Assembly: GCA_949287525.1 (NCBI GenBank) | Contig: CASEGL010000001.1 | Location: forward strand, 1-64,000 | From: an uncultured Rikenellaceae bacterium | GTDB lineage: Bacteria; Bacteroidota; Bacteroidia; Bacteroidales; Rikenellaceae | Length of the DNA stretch: 64,000 nt | Reading direction: 5' to 3' | In this document: positions 1-8,177 of the stretch, in pieces | How positions within the stretch are numbered: the stretch's first letter is position 1 | Layout of the letters: every line of letters begins with the position of its first letter | The notes under the pieces: model-generated | Seen by the model: only the letters and a program-made list of their open reading frames with translations | Told to the model about the DNA's origin: nothing | Databases searched by the model: none | Translations under genes and position numbers: made by a program

Positions 1-519
1 AGGAAGAACTATGAACTGATACGCGACCTCTTCATCTTCTGCTGCTTCACCGGTTTGAGCTGGCGTGACATGGCGAACCTCACGGAAGAGAACCTGCAAG
101 TTTCCTTCGACGGGCATCTGTGGATAAAGACGAGCCGCCAGAAAACGGGAGTGGAAACGAACATCCGCCTGCTGGATGTGGCGAAGCACATCATCGACAA
201 ATACAAAGGCGTTTCCAAGGACGGCAAACTGCTGCCTGTCCCATGCTATAACATCTGTAAATACGGCATCAAACAGGTAGCCAAACAATGCGGGATAAAC
301 AAAAACGTGACGTGGCACCAAAGCCGCCATAGCTATGCCACGACAATATGTCTTTCCAACGGCGTACCCATTGAAACACTGTCGAAACTGATGGGGCATA
401 CAAGCATCCGTTCGACCCAAATCTATGCGAAAATCACGGCTGAGAAGATGAGCCTGGACATGGAACTGCTCTCACAAAAGCTCGCCCCGATGGAACAATT
501 CATCTGCCAAGCCATTTAG
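1..519 (+). CDS. Tyrosine recombinase (integrase), C-terminal part, truncated by window edge
   Basis: The reading frame is open from base 1, so the N-terminal arm-binding and core-binding domains lie outside the window. What remains is a tyrosine recombinase catalytic domain. The H-x-x-R box reads HQSRHSYAT, and the C-terminal box LMGHTSIRSTQIYAKI carries the second His and the nucleophile Tyr. The first catalytic Arg, normally in TGLRxxD/E, is replaced: the sequence is FTGLSWRDM. A Ser at this position is known from IntDOT-type integrases of Bacteroides conjugative transposons, so this belongs to that class rather than XerC/D. It would integrate and excise a conjugative or mobilizable element extending left of the window. 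GC is visibly lower than in the neighbouring chromosome, consistent with transfer. Confidence 0.9.
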   Translation, partial: RKNYELIRDLFIFCCFTGLSWRDMANLTEENLQVSFDGHLWIKTSRQKTGVETNIRLLDVAKHIIDKYKGVSKDGKLLPVPCYNICKYGIKQVAKQCGINKNVTWHQSRHSYATTICLSNGVPIETLSKLMGHTSIRSTQIYAKITAEKMSLDMELLSQKLAPMEQFICQAI

Positions 520-546
520 AAGTTGAACCTGAAAACGAAAAGAAAC

Positions 547-909
547 ATGGAAACGAGAGGCATCATAACAATAAAAGAAAAGGCGGTAGTCCTGCCAGAC
601 GCCGAAGTGTGGATGACGACCGGGGAAATCGCAAGCCTGTTCTATGTGCGCGGTGTGTCGGTGGAAGCCGCCATAAGGAAACTGAAAAAGGACGGCATCG
701 CGGACAGCGGTTCATGCCGGCGCATACGGCTACAGGAAGCAAAAGGTTATACGGACATTTACGGCATGGAAACGGTCATAGCCCTGTCGTTCCGGTTCGA
801 CACGGGGCAGGCGGTACTGTTCCGCAAATGGATAGCCCGGACGGTGGCGCGTTCCAAGAAAGAGCCTACGGTCTTGTTCCTGCATCATCCGCATGGGGCA
901 TACTGCTGA
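547..909 (+). CDS. RhuM/KilA-like small protein on the integrated element
   Basis: Encodes about 120 residues starting METRGIITIKEKAVV; the ATG at 547 is preferred over an in-frame TTG at 523. The pattern of a winged-helix-like VWMTTGEIASLF segment, then AIRKLKKDG, then YGMETVIALSFRF with FRKWI resembles the N-terminal domain of RhuM (virulence protein) and related KilA-N/Bro-like DNA-binding proteins. RhuM proteins are normally much longer, and the last 20 residues here do not match the family, so this may be a stand-alone or truncated copy. It lies 27 nt after the integrase and shares its lower GC, so it is probably element cargo or an accessory regulator. The family call is tentative. Confidence 0.5.
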   Translation: METRGIITIKEKAVVLPDAEVWMTTGEIASLFYVRGVSVEAAIRKLKKDGIADSGSCRRIRLQEAKGYTDIYGMETVIALSFRFDTGQAVLFRKWIARTVARSKKEPTVLFLHHPHGAYC

Positions 910-1045
910 ACGGCACAGGCACGGCCTGAAATGAACTGTAATAGTCAAGACTTGTTCTGACATTTTCTATACTATCGGACAAAACAAAAATACAATTCTC
1001 GTACCAACCCGACTTGTTTCCGCACAACTCACAAACAAGAATGAC
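910..1045. other. Probable end of integrated element / chromosome junction
   Basis: No gene is visible. The chromosome must begin before the terminator of the convergent polyprenyl synthase gene (1046-1084), so the element boundary falls here. GACTTGTT occurs twice (949-956 and 1011-1018) and AACAAG follows near 1034; such short repeats could be integrase arm sites or an att remnant. CAAAAATA at 985-992 is a minus-strand TATTTTTG box that would fire into the element. The att core cannot be fixed without the other end. Confidence 0.35.
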
Positions 1046-1084
1046 AAAAAAAGAAAACCGGCGGAGAACTGCTCTCCACCGGTT
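1046..1084 (-). terminator. Terminator of polyprenyl synthase gene
   Basis: Twelve-base-pair stem (1056-1067 with 1073-1084, one G-U pair when read on the minus strand) followed on the minus strand by a T-rich run at 1046-1055. Confidence 0.85.
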
Positions 1085-1107
1085 CATACATATGCCGCAC
1101 CGATGCC

Positions 1108-2088
1108 TCAATAGTTCCGCGCACCGATGTAATCGCAAAGCATTTCGAGTGAACGGCGGTACTCCGATTCGGGATAGGTCAGGATAATGCTCCGCGCCCG
1201 ATCGAGGTAGTCGTTCATCACCGTCTCGGCCGCTTCGATACCTCCTTCGCGACGCACGAAGGCCGACAGCTCTTCGATCAGCGCCGGATCGTCGGCGGCA
1301 CGCTCCACCTTGGCCAGGACGGCAGCCCGCTCCGTTTCGCTGCACCGCTCCAGAATGGCGATCAGCGGCAACGTGATCTTCCCCTCGCGCAGATCGGCAC
1401 AGGAGGACTTGCCGGTCTGTTCCGAGGGGGCATAGTCGAGCATATCGTCTTTGACCTGAAACGCCATGCCCAGATCGAGACCGATCTGACGCGCCAGTCC
1501 GACCCGCGTGGCATCCGCACCGGAAGCCATTGCACCCGCACCGCTGCTGACCCCCATCAGAATGGCGGTTTTCTTATAGATAATATCCAGATAACTCTCG
1601 CGCGTCACATCCCGTTTTTCGGCATGGTCGCTCTGAATCAGTTCTCCCTCGACCAGCTCGGCAATACCCGCCGTGACATACGACACGATATCGAACTGCG
1701 CACTCTGCACGCCGACCGAATAGGCGCGCGCCAGAATATAGTCGCCGGAAAGCACCGACACACGGGCATTCCAGCGGCTGTGTACCGTCGGTTTTCCGTG
1801 CCGCGTATCGGAGTTGTCCACCACATCGTCGTGAACGAGCGAAGCGTTGTGGATCATCTCCACCATCATGGCCGCCAGATAGGCGCGCTTGCCGATGCCG
1901 TATTCGGAATGGATGCCCGCCAGCAGGAAGACGAGCATCGGACGGATTCCTTTGCCGCGCGAGGAGATGATGTAGTCCATGACCGACACCACAAACGGGT
2001 TGTCGCTGCCCAGCGCACGTCGCATGAACGTATCGTATTCGTCGAAATGCTTGACGAGCGGGCGTTTTATCTCCTCCAGTCTGTCCAT
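1108..2088 (-). CDS. Polyprenyl diphosphate synthase (octaprenyl-type)
   Basis: Trans-isoprenyl diphosphate synthase that adds C5 units to an allylic diphosphate, giving the side chain of menaquinone or another long prenyl carrier. Both aspartate-rich motifs are present: HDDVVD after the helix MMVEMIHNASLV (FARM) and KDDMLDY (SARM). RGKGIRP near the N-terminus is the usual IPP-binding Lys/Arg patch. Length from the ATG at 2088 (MDRLEEIKRP) is 326 residues, normal for the family; another ATG at 2097 is in frame. A TACCTTTG box at 2108-2115 lies just upstream, so the transcript leader is very short. It is transcribed divergently from the YfhO gene and ends at its own terminator beside the mobile element. 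Exact chain length cannot be read from sequence. Confidence 0.92.
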   Translation of the reverse strand: MDRLEEIKRPLVKHFDEYDTFMRRALGSDNPFVVSVMDYIISSRGKGIRPMLVFLLAGIHSEYGIGKRAYLAAMMVEMIHNASLVHDDVVDNSDTRHGKPTVHSRWNARVSVLSGDYILARAYSVGVQSAQFDIVSYVTAGIAELVEGELIQSDHAEKRDVTRESYLDIIYKKTAILMGVSSGAGAMASGADATRVGLARQIGLDLGMAFQVKDDMLDYAPSEQTGKSSCADLREGKITLPLIAILERCSETERAAVLAKVERAADDPALIEELSAFVRREGGIEAAETVMNDYLDRARSIILTYPESEYRRSLEMLCDYIGARNY

Positions 2089-2107
2089 AAAAGGCATTGT
2101 GAATACG

Positions 2108-2115
2108 CAAAGGTA
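2108..2115 (-). promoter_or_regulatory. -7 box TACCTTTG for polyprenyl synthase
   Basis: Matches the Bacteroidetes TAnnTTTG consensus, about 10-20 nt before the candidate starts; no clear -33 element. Confidence 0.6.
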
Positions 2116-2222
2116 GTGCAATTCCTCCTTTTTTTCCTGTTCGTCTCCGCTTTTTTTTAGCTGCGGGCGGCAAACCGGCTCCGGCAGGCCGCATGGACGA
2201 TCGTTTCTCAACGATTTTTCGC

Positions 2223-2230
2223 TACATTTG
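2223..2230 (+). promoter_or_regulatory. -7 box TACATTTG for YfhO gene
   Basis: Matches TAnnTTTG, 24 nt before the ATG at 2255. Confidence 0.6.
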
Positions 2231-2254
2231 CAGAATGCGCAAAACAAGATTGCC

Positions 2255-4747
2255 ATGAACGTTTCGACCCGAAAATACCGCTGGACGGCCTATGTCGCCG
2301 CCCCCGTCATCTTCCTGCTGGTTTCCATGTTCTATTTCGCCCCGCAGTTCCGGGGCGACAAGCTCCCCATGCACGATGTGACGCAATACGTCGGCTCCAG
2401 CGCCGACATCGAACGGCACGTCGCCCAGTACGGCGAAGACCCCCAGTGGACGGGCAGCTCCTTCAGCGGCATGCCCTCCTACATGATCGACTTCAAGGTA
2501 CCCTCGTGGATCATCCGCCACGCCTCCAAACTGCCCCTGCAAGTGATGGGCGAACCGGCGGCGCTGATCTTCACGGCCATGCTCTGCTTCTGGCTGATGA
2601 CCCTGCTGTGGAAGGTCGATCCCTGGGTAGGCATCATACCGGCGCTGGCCTACGGATTCTCGACCTACACGATCCTCATCATCGGGGCGGGACACATATC
2701 CAAGGTGTGGGCAATGGCCTACGTGCCGCTGCTCGTGGGCGCGGTCGTCTACACCTATCGGGGGCGCCACCTGTGGTTCGGCGCGGCACTGGCCGCACTG
2801 GCCGCTTCGCTCGAAATCTCGGCCAACCACCCCCAGATCACCTACTACTTCCTGCTGGTACTCGCCGCCTTCGTCATCAACGAACTCGTGCGCGCCGTCC
2901 GCAGGCACGCCCTGCCCCGCTTCTGGAAGGCGACGGGCGTACTGGCGCTGGCTGCCGTACTGGCCGTGGGATCGAACTTCGCCCCGCTCTACTACACCAT
3001 GCAGCACACGGGCGACACCACGCGCGGCGGATCGGAACTGACCGCCGGCAGCGCTGCCGACCGCAGCGAACAGCGCGGCCTCGACCTGGCATACGCCACG
3101 GCCTGGAGCTACGGCAAAGCCGAGAGTTTCAACCTGCTGATTCCCGACCTGGCGGGCGGATCGTCGGCCAACCCCTTCTCCAACAACGGCCCCGTGGCCG
3201 ATGCGCTGGCCGAATACGGCGCCCGCCCCGCCGACCTGCCGCTGGGTACCTACTGGGGCGACCAGCCCGGCACGGCCGGTCCCACCTACCTGGGAGCCGT
3301 GACCGTCTTCCTCGCCGTACTGGGACTCTTCGTGCTGCGCGGCAATCAGAAATGGTGGCTGCTGATCGTCAGCGTGCTGGCGCTGTTCCTCTCCTGGGGC
3401 AGCAACATGATGTGGTTCACGCGCCTGTGCTTCGACATCCTGCCCGGCTACAACAAGTTCCGCGCCGTCTCCACCGCGCTGGTCATCGTCCAGTGGACCT
3501 TCCCCGTGCTGGCCATGCTGGTACTCATGGCGCTGTGGCGCGACGACATCCCCCAGCAGCGCTTCCGCAAGGGCATGCTCTGGTCGGTCGGCATCGTCGG
3601 GGGACTCTCCCTCTTCTTCGCCCTCTTCGGACCCAAACTGTTCGCCTTCACCTCGCCGAACGACTACCCCTACCTGTACAGCCTCGCCCTGCATTCGGGC
3701 TTCGACGAGTCGGGAGCCGGCCAGTTCGCCGACTACATCTGCTACTCGATGGGGGCCGAACGCGCCCGCATGCTGCGCATGGACGCCTGGCGCTCGCTGC
3801 TGTTCGTGCTGGTGTCGGCCGGCTTCGTGCTGCTCTACCACCGCCGGCGCATCGGACGCGGCGCGCTGATCGCCGTGCTGGGCGTCCTGATGTGCCTCGA
3901 CCTGATTCCGGTCGACATGCGCTACCTGCCCCACGAGGCCTTCGTGCCGGCACGCCGCACCCAGATCTACCCCACCGAGGCCGACAAGGAGATCCTGCAG
4001 GACACCACCCCCGGCTACCGCGTGGCCAACCTCTCGCTCAGCACCTTCAATGACGCGACGACCTCCTACTTCCACCGCTCGGTGGGCGGCTACCACGGCG
4101 CCAAGCTGGGCCGCTACCAGGATCTGATCGACCGCCACCTGAGCCAGATGAATCCGGAGGCATACGACATGCTCAACACGCGCTACTTCATCATCCCCGA
4201 CCAGACCACCGGACGGCTGACCGCCCAGTACAACCCCGAAGCGAACGGGGCGGCCTGGTTCGTGCGCACCGCCACCCTCGTCGAATCGCCCGAAGAGGAG
4301 ATCGACGCCCTGAACACGATCGACACGAAGCGCGAAGCGGTGGTCGACAGCCGCTTTGCCGACCGGCTTACGGTGACAGGCACGGCCGACACGACGGCGA
4401 CCATCACGCTGACCGACTACCGGGTGAACCGGCTGACCTACGAGTACGATTCGGCCACCGAGGGCGTGGCGGTCTTCTCCGAAATCTATTACGACAAGGG
4501 CTGGAAGGCCTTCATCGACGGCGAAGAGGCACCCTACTTCCGTGCCGACTACGTCCTGCGGGCCATGGTGCTGCCTGCCGGACACCACACGGTGGTCTTC
4601 TCGTTCCGCGCGCCCCATTTCCGCGAGGCGTCGGCCGTCACGCTGATCTGCTCGCTCGTCATCCTGGCCGGCTTCGCGGCCGGCATCGTGTGGATCGCAA
4701 TCGACCGGCGGAAGCGAAAACAGACCGCCGAAGGAGACGAAGCATGA
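2255..4747 (+). CDS. YfhO family multipass membrane protein
   Basis: A 830-residue integral membrane protein of the YfhO family (GT-C-like fold). In Firmicutes YfhO decorates lipoteichoic acid with sugar; its role in Bacteroidetes is not established, but a lipid-linked sugar transferase acting outside the inner membrane is the usual expectation. One helix lies near residues 13-30, followed by about a dozen further hydrophobic segments to about residue 560. A soluble beta-rich region then follows (IYYDKGWKAFIDGEEAPYF), and a last helix near the C-terminus precedes a basic tail. The start MNVSTRKYRW is chosen because it follows the -7 box at 2223-2230; an upstream TTG at 2228 overlaps that box. 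It appears monocistronic, since ftsX has its own promoter. Confidence 0.88.
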   Translation: MNVSTRKYRWTAYVAAPVIFLLVSMFYFAPQFRGDKLPMHDVTQYVGSSADIERHVAQYGEDPQWTGSSFSGMPSYMIDFKVPSWIIRHASKLPLQVMGEPAALIFTAMLCFWLMTLLWKVDPWVGIIPALAYGFSTYTILIIGAGHISKVWAMAYVPLLVGAVVYTYRGRHLWFGAALAALAASLEISANHPQITYYFLLVLAAFVINELVRAVRRHALPRFWKATGVLALAAVLAVGSNFAPLYYTMQHTGDTTRGGSELTAGSAADRSEQRGLDLAYATAWSYGKAESFNLLIPDLAGGSSANPFSNNGPVADALAEYGARPADLPLGTYWGDQPGTAGPTYLGAVTVFLAVLGLFVLRGNQKWWLLIVSVLALFLSWGSNMMWFTRLCFDILPGYNKFRAVSTALVIVQWTFPVLAMLVLMALWRDDIPQQRFRKGMLWSVGIVGGLSLFFALFGPKLFAFTSPNDYPYLYSLALHSGFDESGAGQFADYICYSMGAERARMLRMDAWRSLLFVLVSAGFVLLYHRRRIGRGALIAVLGVLMCLDLIPVDMRYLPHEAFVPARRTQIYPTEADKEILQDTTPGYRVANLSLSTFNDATTSYFHRSVGGYHGAKLGRYQDLIDRHLSQMNPEAYDMLNTRYFIIPDQTTGRLTAQYNPEANGAAWFVRTATLVESPEEEIDALNTIDTKREAVVDSRFADRLTVTGTADTTATITLTDYRVNRLTYEYDSATEGVAVFSEIYYDKGWKAFIDGEEAPYFRADYVLRAMVLPAGHHTVVFSFRAPHFREASAVTLICSLVILAGFAAGIVWIAIDRRKRKQTAEGDEA

Positions 4748-4758
4748 GGATCGTTCCG

Positions 4759-4766
4759 TATATTTG
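4759..4766 (+). promoter_or_regulatory. -7 box TATATTTG for ftsX operon
   Basis: TAnnTTTG match 43 nt before the ftsX ATG. With its flanks it reads GTATATTTGC (4758-4767). Confidence 0.65.
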
Positions 4767-4808
4767 CACCTGCTAACAGACAACGCATTCCATAAGTACG
4801 AAAATATC

Positions 4809-5693
4809 ATGGCAAAAGCCGAAAACAACCAAAGCCTCCGACGCAAAGTCCGCAACTCCTACATCATCTCCACGATCAGCATCGCCCTGGTGCTGTTCCT
4901 GCTGGGCAGCGTCGGCTATCTGATCTTCAACGCCGTGCGCGCCACCGATCTGATGAAGGAGAACTTCGCCATCCACCTGATGCTGAAAAAGGATACCAGC
5001 GCCGAACGGATCGCCGAGATCGGCCGCCAGCTGAGCGAACACGAGGCAATCAAGGAGGTCAAGTTCACCTCGAAGGAGGTGGCTGCCGAGAACTTCGCGG
5101 CACAGATCGGCGACGACTTCACGGAGTTCCTCGAATTCAACCCCCTGCCCGACTCCTACGAGGTGCGCCTGCACGCCGACTACTCGAACAAGGACTACGT
5201 GAAAGCCTTTGAAAAAGAGGTGGCCGCGTGGGACGGCATCGAGGAGGTGGTCTACCAGAAGGCCGTCATGGAACAGATCGGCGACAACATCACCAAATTC
5301 AACCTGGTGCTGCTGCTCTTCGGCGGCGCGCTGCTGGTGATCGCCCTGATCCTGCTCAACAACACGATCCGGCTGACCATCTACTCCAAGCGCTACCTCA
5401 TCAACACCATGAAGCTCGTGGGCGCCTCGCAGTGGTTCATCACCAAACCGTTCCTGCTGCGCAGCCTGCTGCACGGCCTCTATGCGTGGATCATCGCCGC
5501 CGCCATGTTCCTGGCGCTGGTTGCCGGACTGGGCGAAGGCCTGCCGGAGGTGACCCTGCTGGCCGAGAGCCGTCCGATCTACTGCGTGCTGGCAGGCATG
5601 CTGCTGCTGGGCCTGCTCATCTCGGCGCTCTTCACCGTCTTCGCCGTCAATAAGTTCGTCCGGATGAACTCCACGAAGATCAACCTGTACTAA
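4809..5693 (+). CDS. ftsX: Cell division protein FtsX (permease-like)
   Basis: Encodes 294 residues with the FtsX layout: a cytoplasmic basic N-terminus (LRRKVRN), TM1 near 20-42, a large periplasmic domain (about 43-165), then three C-terminal helices. In characterised bacteria FtsEX couples ATP hydrolysis to activation of peptidoglycan hydrolases at the septum. FtsE is not adjacent, so the ATPase partner must lie elsewhere. The start at MAKAENNQ is preferred over an upstream in-frame ATG at 4764, which sits inside or next to the promoter. It is the first gene of a run with DUF3098, uppP and truB, with gaps of 12-18 nt suggesting one transcript. Confidence 0.93.
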   Translation: MAKAENNQSLRRKVRNSYIISTISIALVLFLLGSVGYLIFNAVRATDLMKENFAIHLMLKKDTSAERIAEIGRQLSEHEAIKEVKFTSKEVAAENFAAQIGDDFTEFLEFNPLPDSYEVRLHADYSNKDYVKAFEKEVAAWDGIEEVVYQKAVMEQIGDNITKFNLVLLLFGGALLVIALILLNNTIRLTIYSKRYLINTMKLVGASQWFITKPFLLRSLLHGLYAWIIAAAMFLALVAGLGEGLPEVTLLAESRPIYCVLAGMLLLGLLISALFTVFAVNKFVRMNSTKINLY

Positions 5694-5709
5694 ACGGTTC
5701 CGCATAGCT

Positions 5710-5982
5710 ATGAAAAGAGACAACCGACCCCATCGCCTCTCCGAAACGGACAGGGAGAACGACGCCAGGATGCCCCTCGGCCGCAAGAACTACCTGCTGA
5801 TCCTCATCGGTCTGGGAATCATCATCCTCGGCTTCATCCTGATGGCAGGCGGCGGCAACGACGATCCCGACGTCTTCGACTACGCCATGTTCAACTTCCG
5901 GCGGATCACCCTCGCCCCCATCGTGGTGCTGGCCGGTTTCGGCTTCGAGATCTACGCCATCATGAAACGTTTTGACAAATAA
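5710..5982 (+). CDS. DUF3098 small membrane protein
   Basis: Encodes 90 residues with two hydrophobic helices (about 29-46 and 67-85) joined by a short loop (GGNDDPDVFDYAMFNFRR). The N-terminus is charged and the C-terminus is MKRFDK. This matches DUF3098, a small Bacteroidetes family found next to ftsX. No function is established. Its position between FtsX and UppP, 16 nt and 12 nt away, suggests a role in division or envelope assembly, which is inference only. Confidence 0.85.
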   Translation: MKRDNRPHRLSETDRENDARMPLGRKNYLLILIGLGIIILGFILMAGGGNDDPDVFDYAMFNFRRITLAPIVVLAGFGFEIYAIMKRFDK

Positions 5983-5994
5983 TCCCCCACCGCC

Positions 5995-6780
5995 ATGTCC
6001 GTACTGGAAGCGATCATCATGGGCATCCTGCAAGGACTCACCGAGTTCCTGCCCGTAAGCAGCAGCGGTCACCTCGAACTGGCCAACGTCCTGTTCGGCA
6101 TCGAGGGCGAAAGCAACCTCCAATTCACCATGGCCGTCCACTTCGCGACGGTTCTCAGCACGATCACCGTTTTCTGGAAACCCATCGGCGAACTGCTGCG
6201 CGGCGTGTTCCGGTTCCGCATGAACGACGAGACGCGCTACATCATCAACATCATCGTCTCGATGATCCCCATCGGGCTGGTCGGCCTCTTTTTCAAGGAT
6301 GAGATCGAGAGCCTCTTCACCGGCAACCTGCTGCTGGTCGGCTCCATGCTGCTGCTGACCGCCTGCCTGCTCTTCTTCGCCGACCGCGCCAAACTGCGCA
6401 CCGGCAAGATCACCGCAGGCCGCGCCTTCGTCATCGGCATCGCCCAGGCCTGCGCCGCCATGCCGGGTCTCTCCCGCTCCGGCGCCACCATCTCGACCGG
6501 CCTGCTGCTGGGCGTACAGCGCAGCGAGTTGTCGAAGTTCTCGTTCCTCATGGTGCTGATCCCCATCATCGGCATGAACCTGCTGGAACTGTTCGACCTG
6601 CCCGCTGCGGGCAGCCCCGTCGGCACCTGGCAGCTCATCTGCGGCTTTCTGGCCGCCTATGTAACCGGCACGCTGGCCTGCCGCTGGATGATCGGCATCG
6701 TCAATCGCGGCAAACTGAAGTGGTTTGCCCTCTACTGCGCCATCGTCGGACTCGTCTCCGTCATCACCTCCTTCTGCTAA
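5995..6780 (+). CDS. uppP: Undecaprenyl-diphosphatase (BacA/UppP)
   Basis: Integral membrane phosphatase that recycles undecaprenyl diphosphate to the monophosphate used for peptidoglycan and O-antigen precursors. Both signature motifs are present: [10 protein letters not shown] near residue 17 with the catalytic Glu/Ser/His, and [11 protein letters not shown] near residue 160. The 261-residue length and about eight helices fit the family. It lies 12 nt after DUF3098 and 18 nt before truB in the ftsX run. Confidence 0.97.
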   Translation: MSVLEAIIMGILQGLTEFLPVSSSGHLELANVLFGIEGESNLQFTMAVHFATVLSTITVFWKPIGELLRGVFRFRMNDETRYIINIIVSMIPIGLVGLFFKDEIESLFTGNLLLVGSMLLLTACLLFFADRAKLRTGKITAGRAFVIGIAQACAAMPGLSRSGATISTGLLLGVQRSELSKFSFLMVLIPIIGMNLLELFDLPAAGSPVGTWQLICGFLAAYVTGTLACRWMIGIVNRGKLKWFALYCAIVGLVSVITSFC

Positions 6781-6798
6781 CCCACCGACCGCGCTCCC

Positions 6799-7497
6799 GT
6801 GAAACAGCCTTTTACCAAAGAGACCGATTTCCGCAACGGCTACGTGCTGGTCGTGGACAAGCCGCTGGGATGGACCTCGACCGATGTGGTGCGCCGCATC
6901 AAGTTCATGCTCCGCCGCGACGGATTCAAGAACCTCAAGGTAGGCCACGCCGGCACGCTCGACCCGCTGGCCACAGGGGTTCTGATCGTCTGCCTCGGCA
7001 AGGCCACCAAACAGGTCGAGACCCTGCAGGCCGAGGAGAAAGAGTACATCGCCGACATCCGGCTCGGCGCCACGACGGCCAGCTTCGACCTCGAACACCC
7101 GATCGACGCCACCTACCCGTGGGAACATGTCACCCGCCAGGCGGTGGAGCAGGCGCTCGCCGGTCTGGGCGGCGAACGGCTCCAGATGCCCCCCCTCTAC
7201 TCGGCCAAAAAGATCGACGGCCAGCGCGCCTACGAATACGCCCGCGACGGCGAGGAGGTGAAACTGCGCGCCGCACTCATCGAGATCTACGAGATGGAGC
7301 TGCTCTCCTGCGAGCTGCCCGACCTGCGCATCCGCGTGCGGTGCAGCAAAGGCACCTACATCCGTTCGCTCGCCCGCGAAATCGGCGAAGCGGTCGGCAG
7401 CGGCGCCCACCTGACGGCTCTGCGACGCACCCGCAGCGGCGGTTTCCGCGTCGAGGACGGCTTCTCGATGGAGGAGATCACCGCCATTCTGAAATAA
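6799..7497 (+). CDS. truB: tRNA pseudouridine-55 synthase TruB
   Basis: Converts U55 in the T-loop of tRNAs to pseudouridine. The catalytic Asp is in GHAGTLDPLATGVL, followed by the family Tyr in the YSAKKIDGQRAYEYAR segment and RCSKGTYIRSLARE. At 232 residues it is a short TruB lacking a long C-terminal PUA extension. The start is GTG at 6799, directly after uppP; no upstream ATG fits. It is the last gene before a strong terminator shared with dps on the other strand. Confidence 0.96.
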   Translation: MKQPFTKETDFRNGYVLVVDKPLGWTSTDVVRRIKFMLRRDGFKNLKVGHAGTLDPLATGVLIVCLGKATKQVETLQAEEKEYIADIRLGATTASFDLEHPIDATYPWEHVTRQAVEQALAGLGGERLQMPPLYSAKKIDGQRAYEYARDGEEVKLRAALIEIYEMELLSCELPDLRIRVRCSKGTYIRSLAREIGEAVGSGAHLTALRRTRSGGFRVEDGFSMEEITAILK

Positions 7498-7539
7498 CGG
7501 CGGAATCGCCGGCTCCCCGTCCGGCACCCCCGCAAAACA

Positions 7540-7577
7540 GGAAAGCCTCCGGAGCGACATGGCTCCGGAGGCTTTCC
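7540..7577. terminator. Bidirectional terminator between truB and dps
   Basis: Perfect 16-bp stem (7540-7555 with 7562-7577) around a 6-nt loop, between convergent genes. Confidence 0.8.
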
Positions 7578-7598
7578 GTATCCGGCTGTTCCGCGGAA

Positions 7599-8090
7599 CT
7601 ACTTCTTCTCGCAGCACCCTTCGGCAGCCGCCGCCAGCATCCAGACGGTCTTCTCCTGCTCCTTGAGGTAATCGTTCATCATGGCAGCAGTCGTGTCGTC
7701 TCCCGCCGCCGATGCCTCGGCCAGCAGTTTGCGCTCCTCGCCGATCAGGTGGCTGTAGCTGTCGAGAACCAGGCGGATCGCCTCGTCCGCACAGGAGATG
7801 CCCGAACGTTCGGTCAGACGCGCCTGCTTGAGATACTCGCTGAACCGGTTCTCCGGCACACCGCCGAGCATCAGGATGCGTTCGGCCAGTTCATCGACCT
7901 TCGTGGCGGCATCTTCGTAATACTCCTCGAACTTGGCGTGCAGTACGAAGAAGGCTCGTCCCTTGATGTTCCAGTGCAGACCGCGCAGATTCGTGTAGAA
8001 TACCTGGTAATCGGCCAGAAGCTGTTGCAACGATGCGATCACGTTCTCCATTCCCTGTGCATTCAGATGCAGATAATCCAATGTTTTCAT
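7599..8090 (-). CDS. dps: Dps family ferritin-like DNA-protection protein
   Basis: Dodecameric mini-ferritin that oxidises Fe(II) with peroxide and stores it, protecting DNA in oxidative stress. The Dps ferroxidase pattern is present: LHWNIKG with the His near residue 39, then H-x2-FE-x6-D-x3-DELAER about 12 residues later. The 163-residue length is typical. The C-terminus ends EGCCEKK; a Cys pair there is not a standard Dps feature and could bind metal or form a disulfide. It sits alone and inverted between truB and queA, with a well-formed promoter at 8146-8177 and a long AT-rich upstream region. AhpC and OxyR are in the same window, so peroxide control is plausible. Confidence 0.94.
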   Translation of the reverse strand: MKTLDYLHLNAQGMENVIASLQQLLADYQVFYTNLRGLHWNIKGRAFFVLHAKFEEYYEDAATKVDELAERILMLGGVPENRFSEYLKQARLTERSGISCADEAIRLVLDSYSHLIGEERKLLAEASAAGDDTTAAMMNDYLKEQEKTVWMLAAAAEGCCEKK

Positions 8091-8145
8091 AGCTGTACTT
8101 ATTTAAATTATTTAATGGCTCTATTTTGTTTTCTTTTTTCATAGG

Positions 8146-8177
8146 CAAAAATAATACACCAAACACTATTTGTCAAA
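8146..8177 (-). promoter_or_regulatory. dps promoter (-33 TTTG, 20 nt, -7 TATTTTTG)
   Basis: On the minus strand TTTG (8174-8177) is followed after 20 nt by TATTTTTG (8146-8153), an exact Bacteroidetes promoter. It lies about 55 nt before the dps start. Confidence 0.75.

Noticed and set aside
2222-4855. An 877-codon open frame on the minus strand
   Set aside because: Fully antisense to the YfhO gene; composition is shadow-like and no family resemblance is seen.
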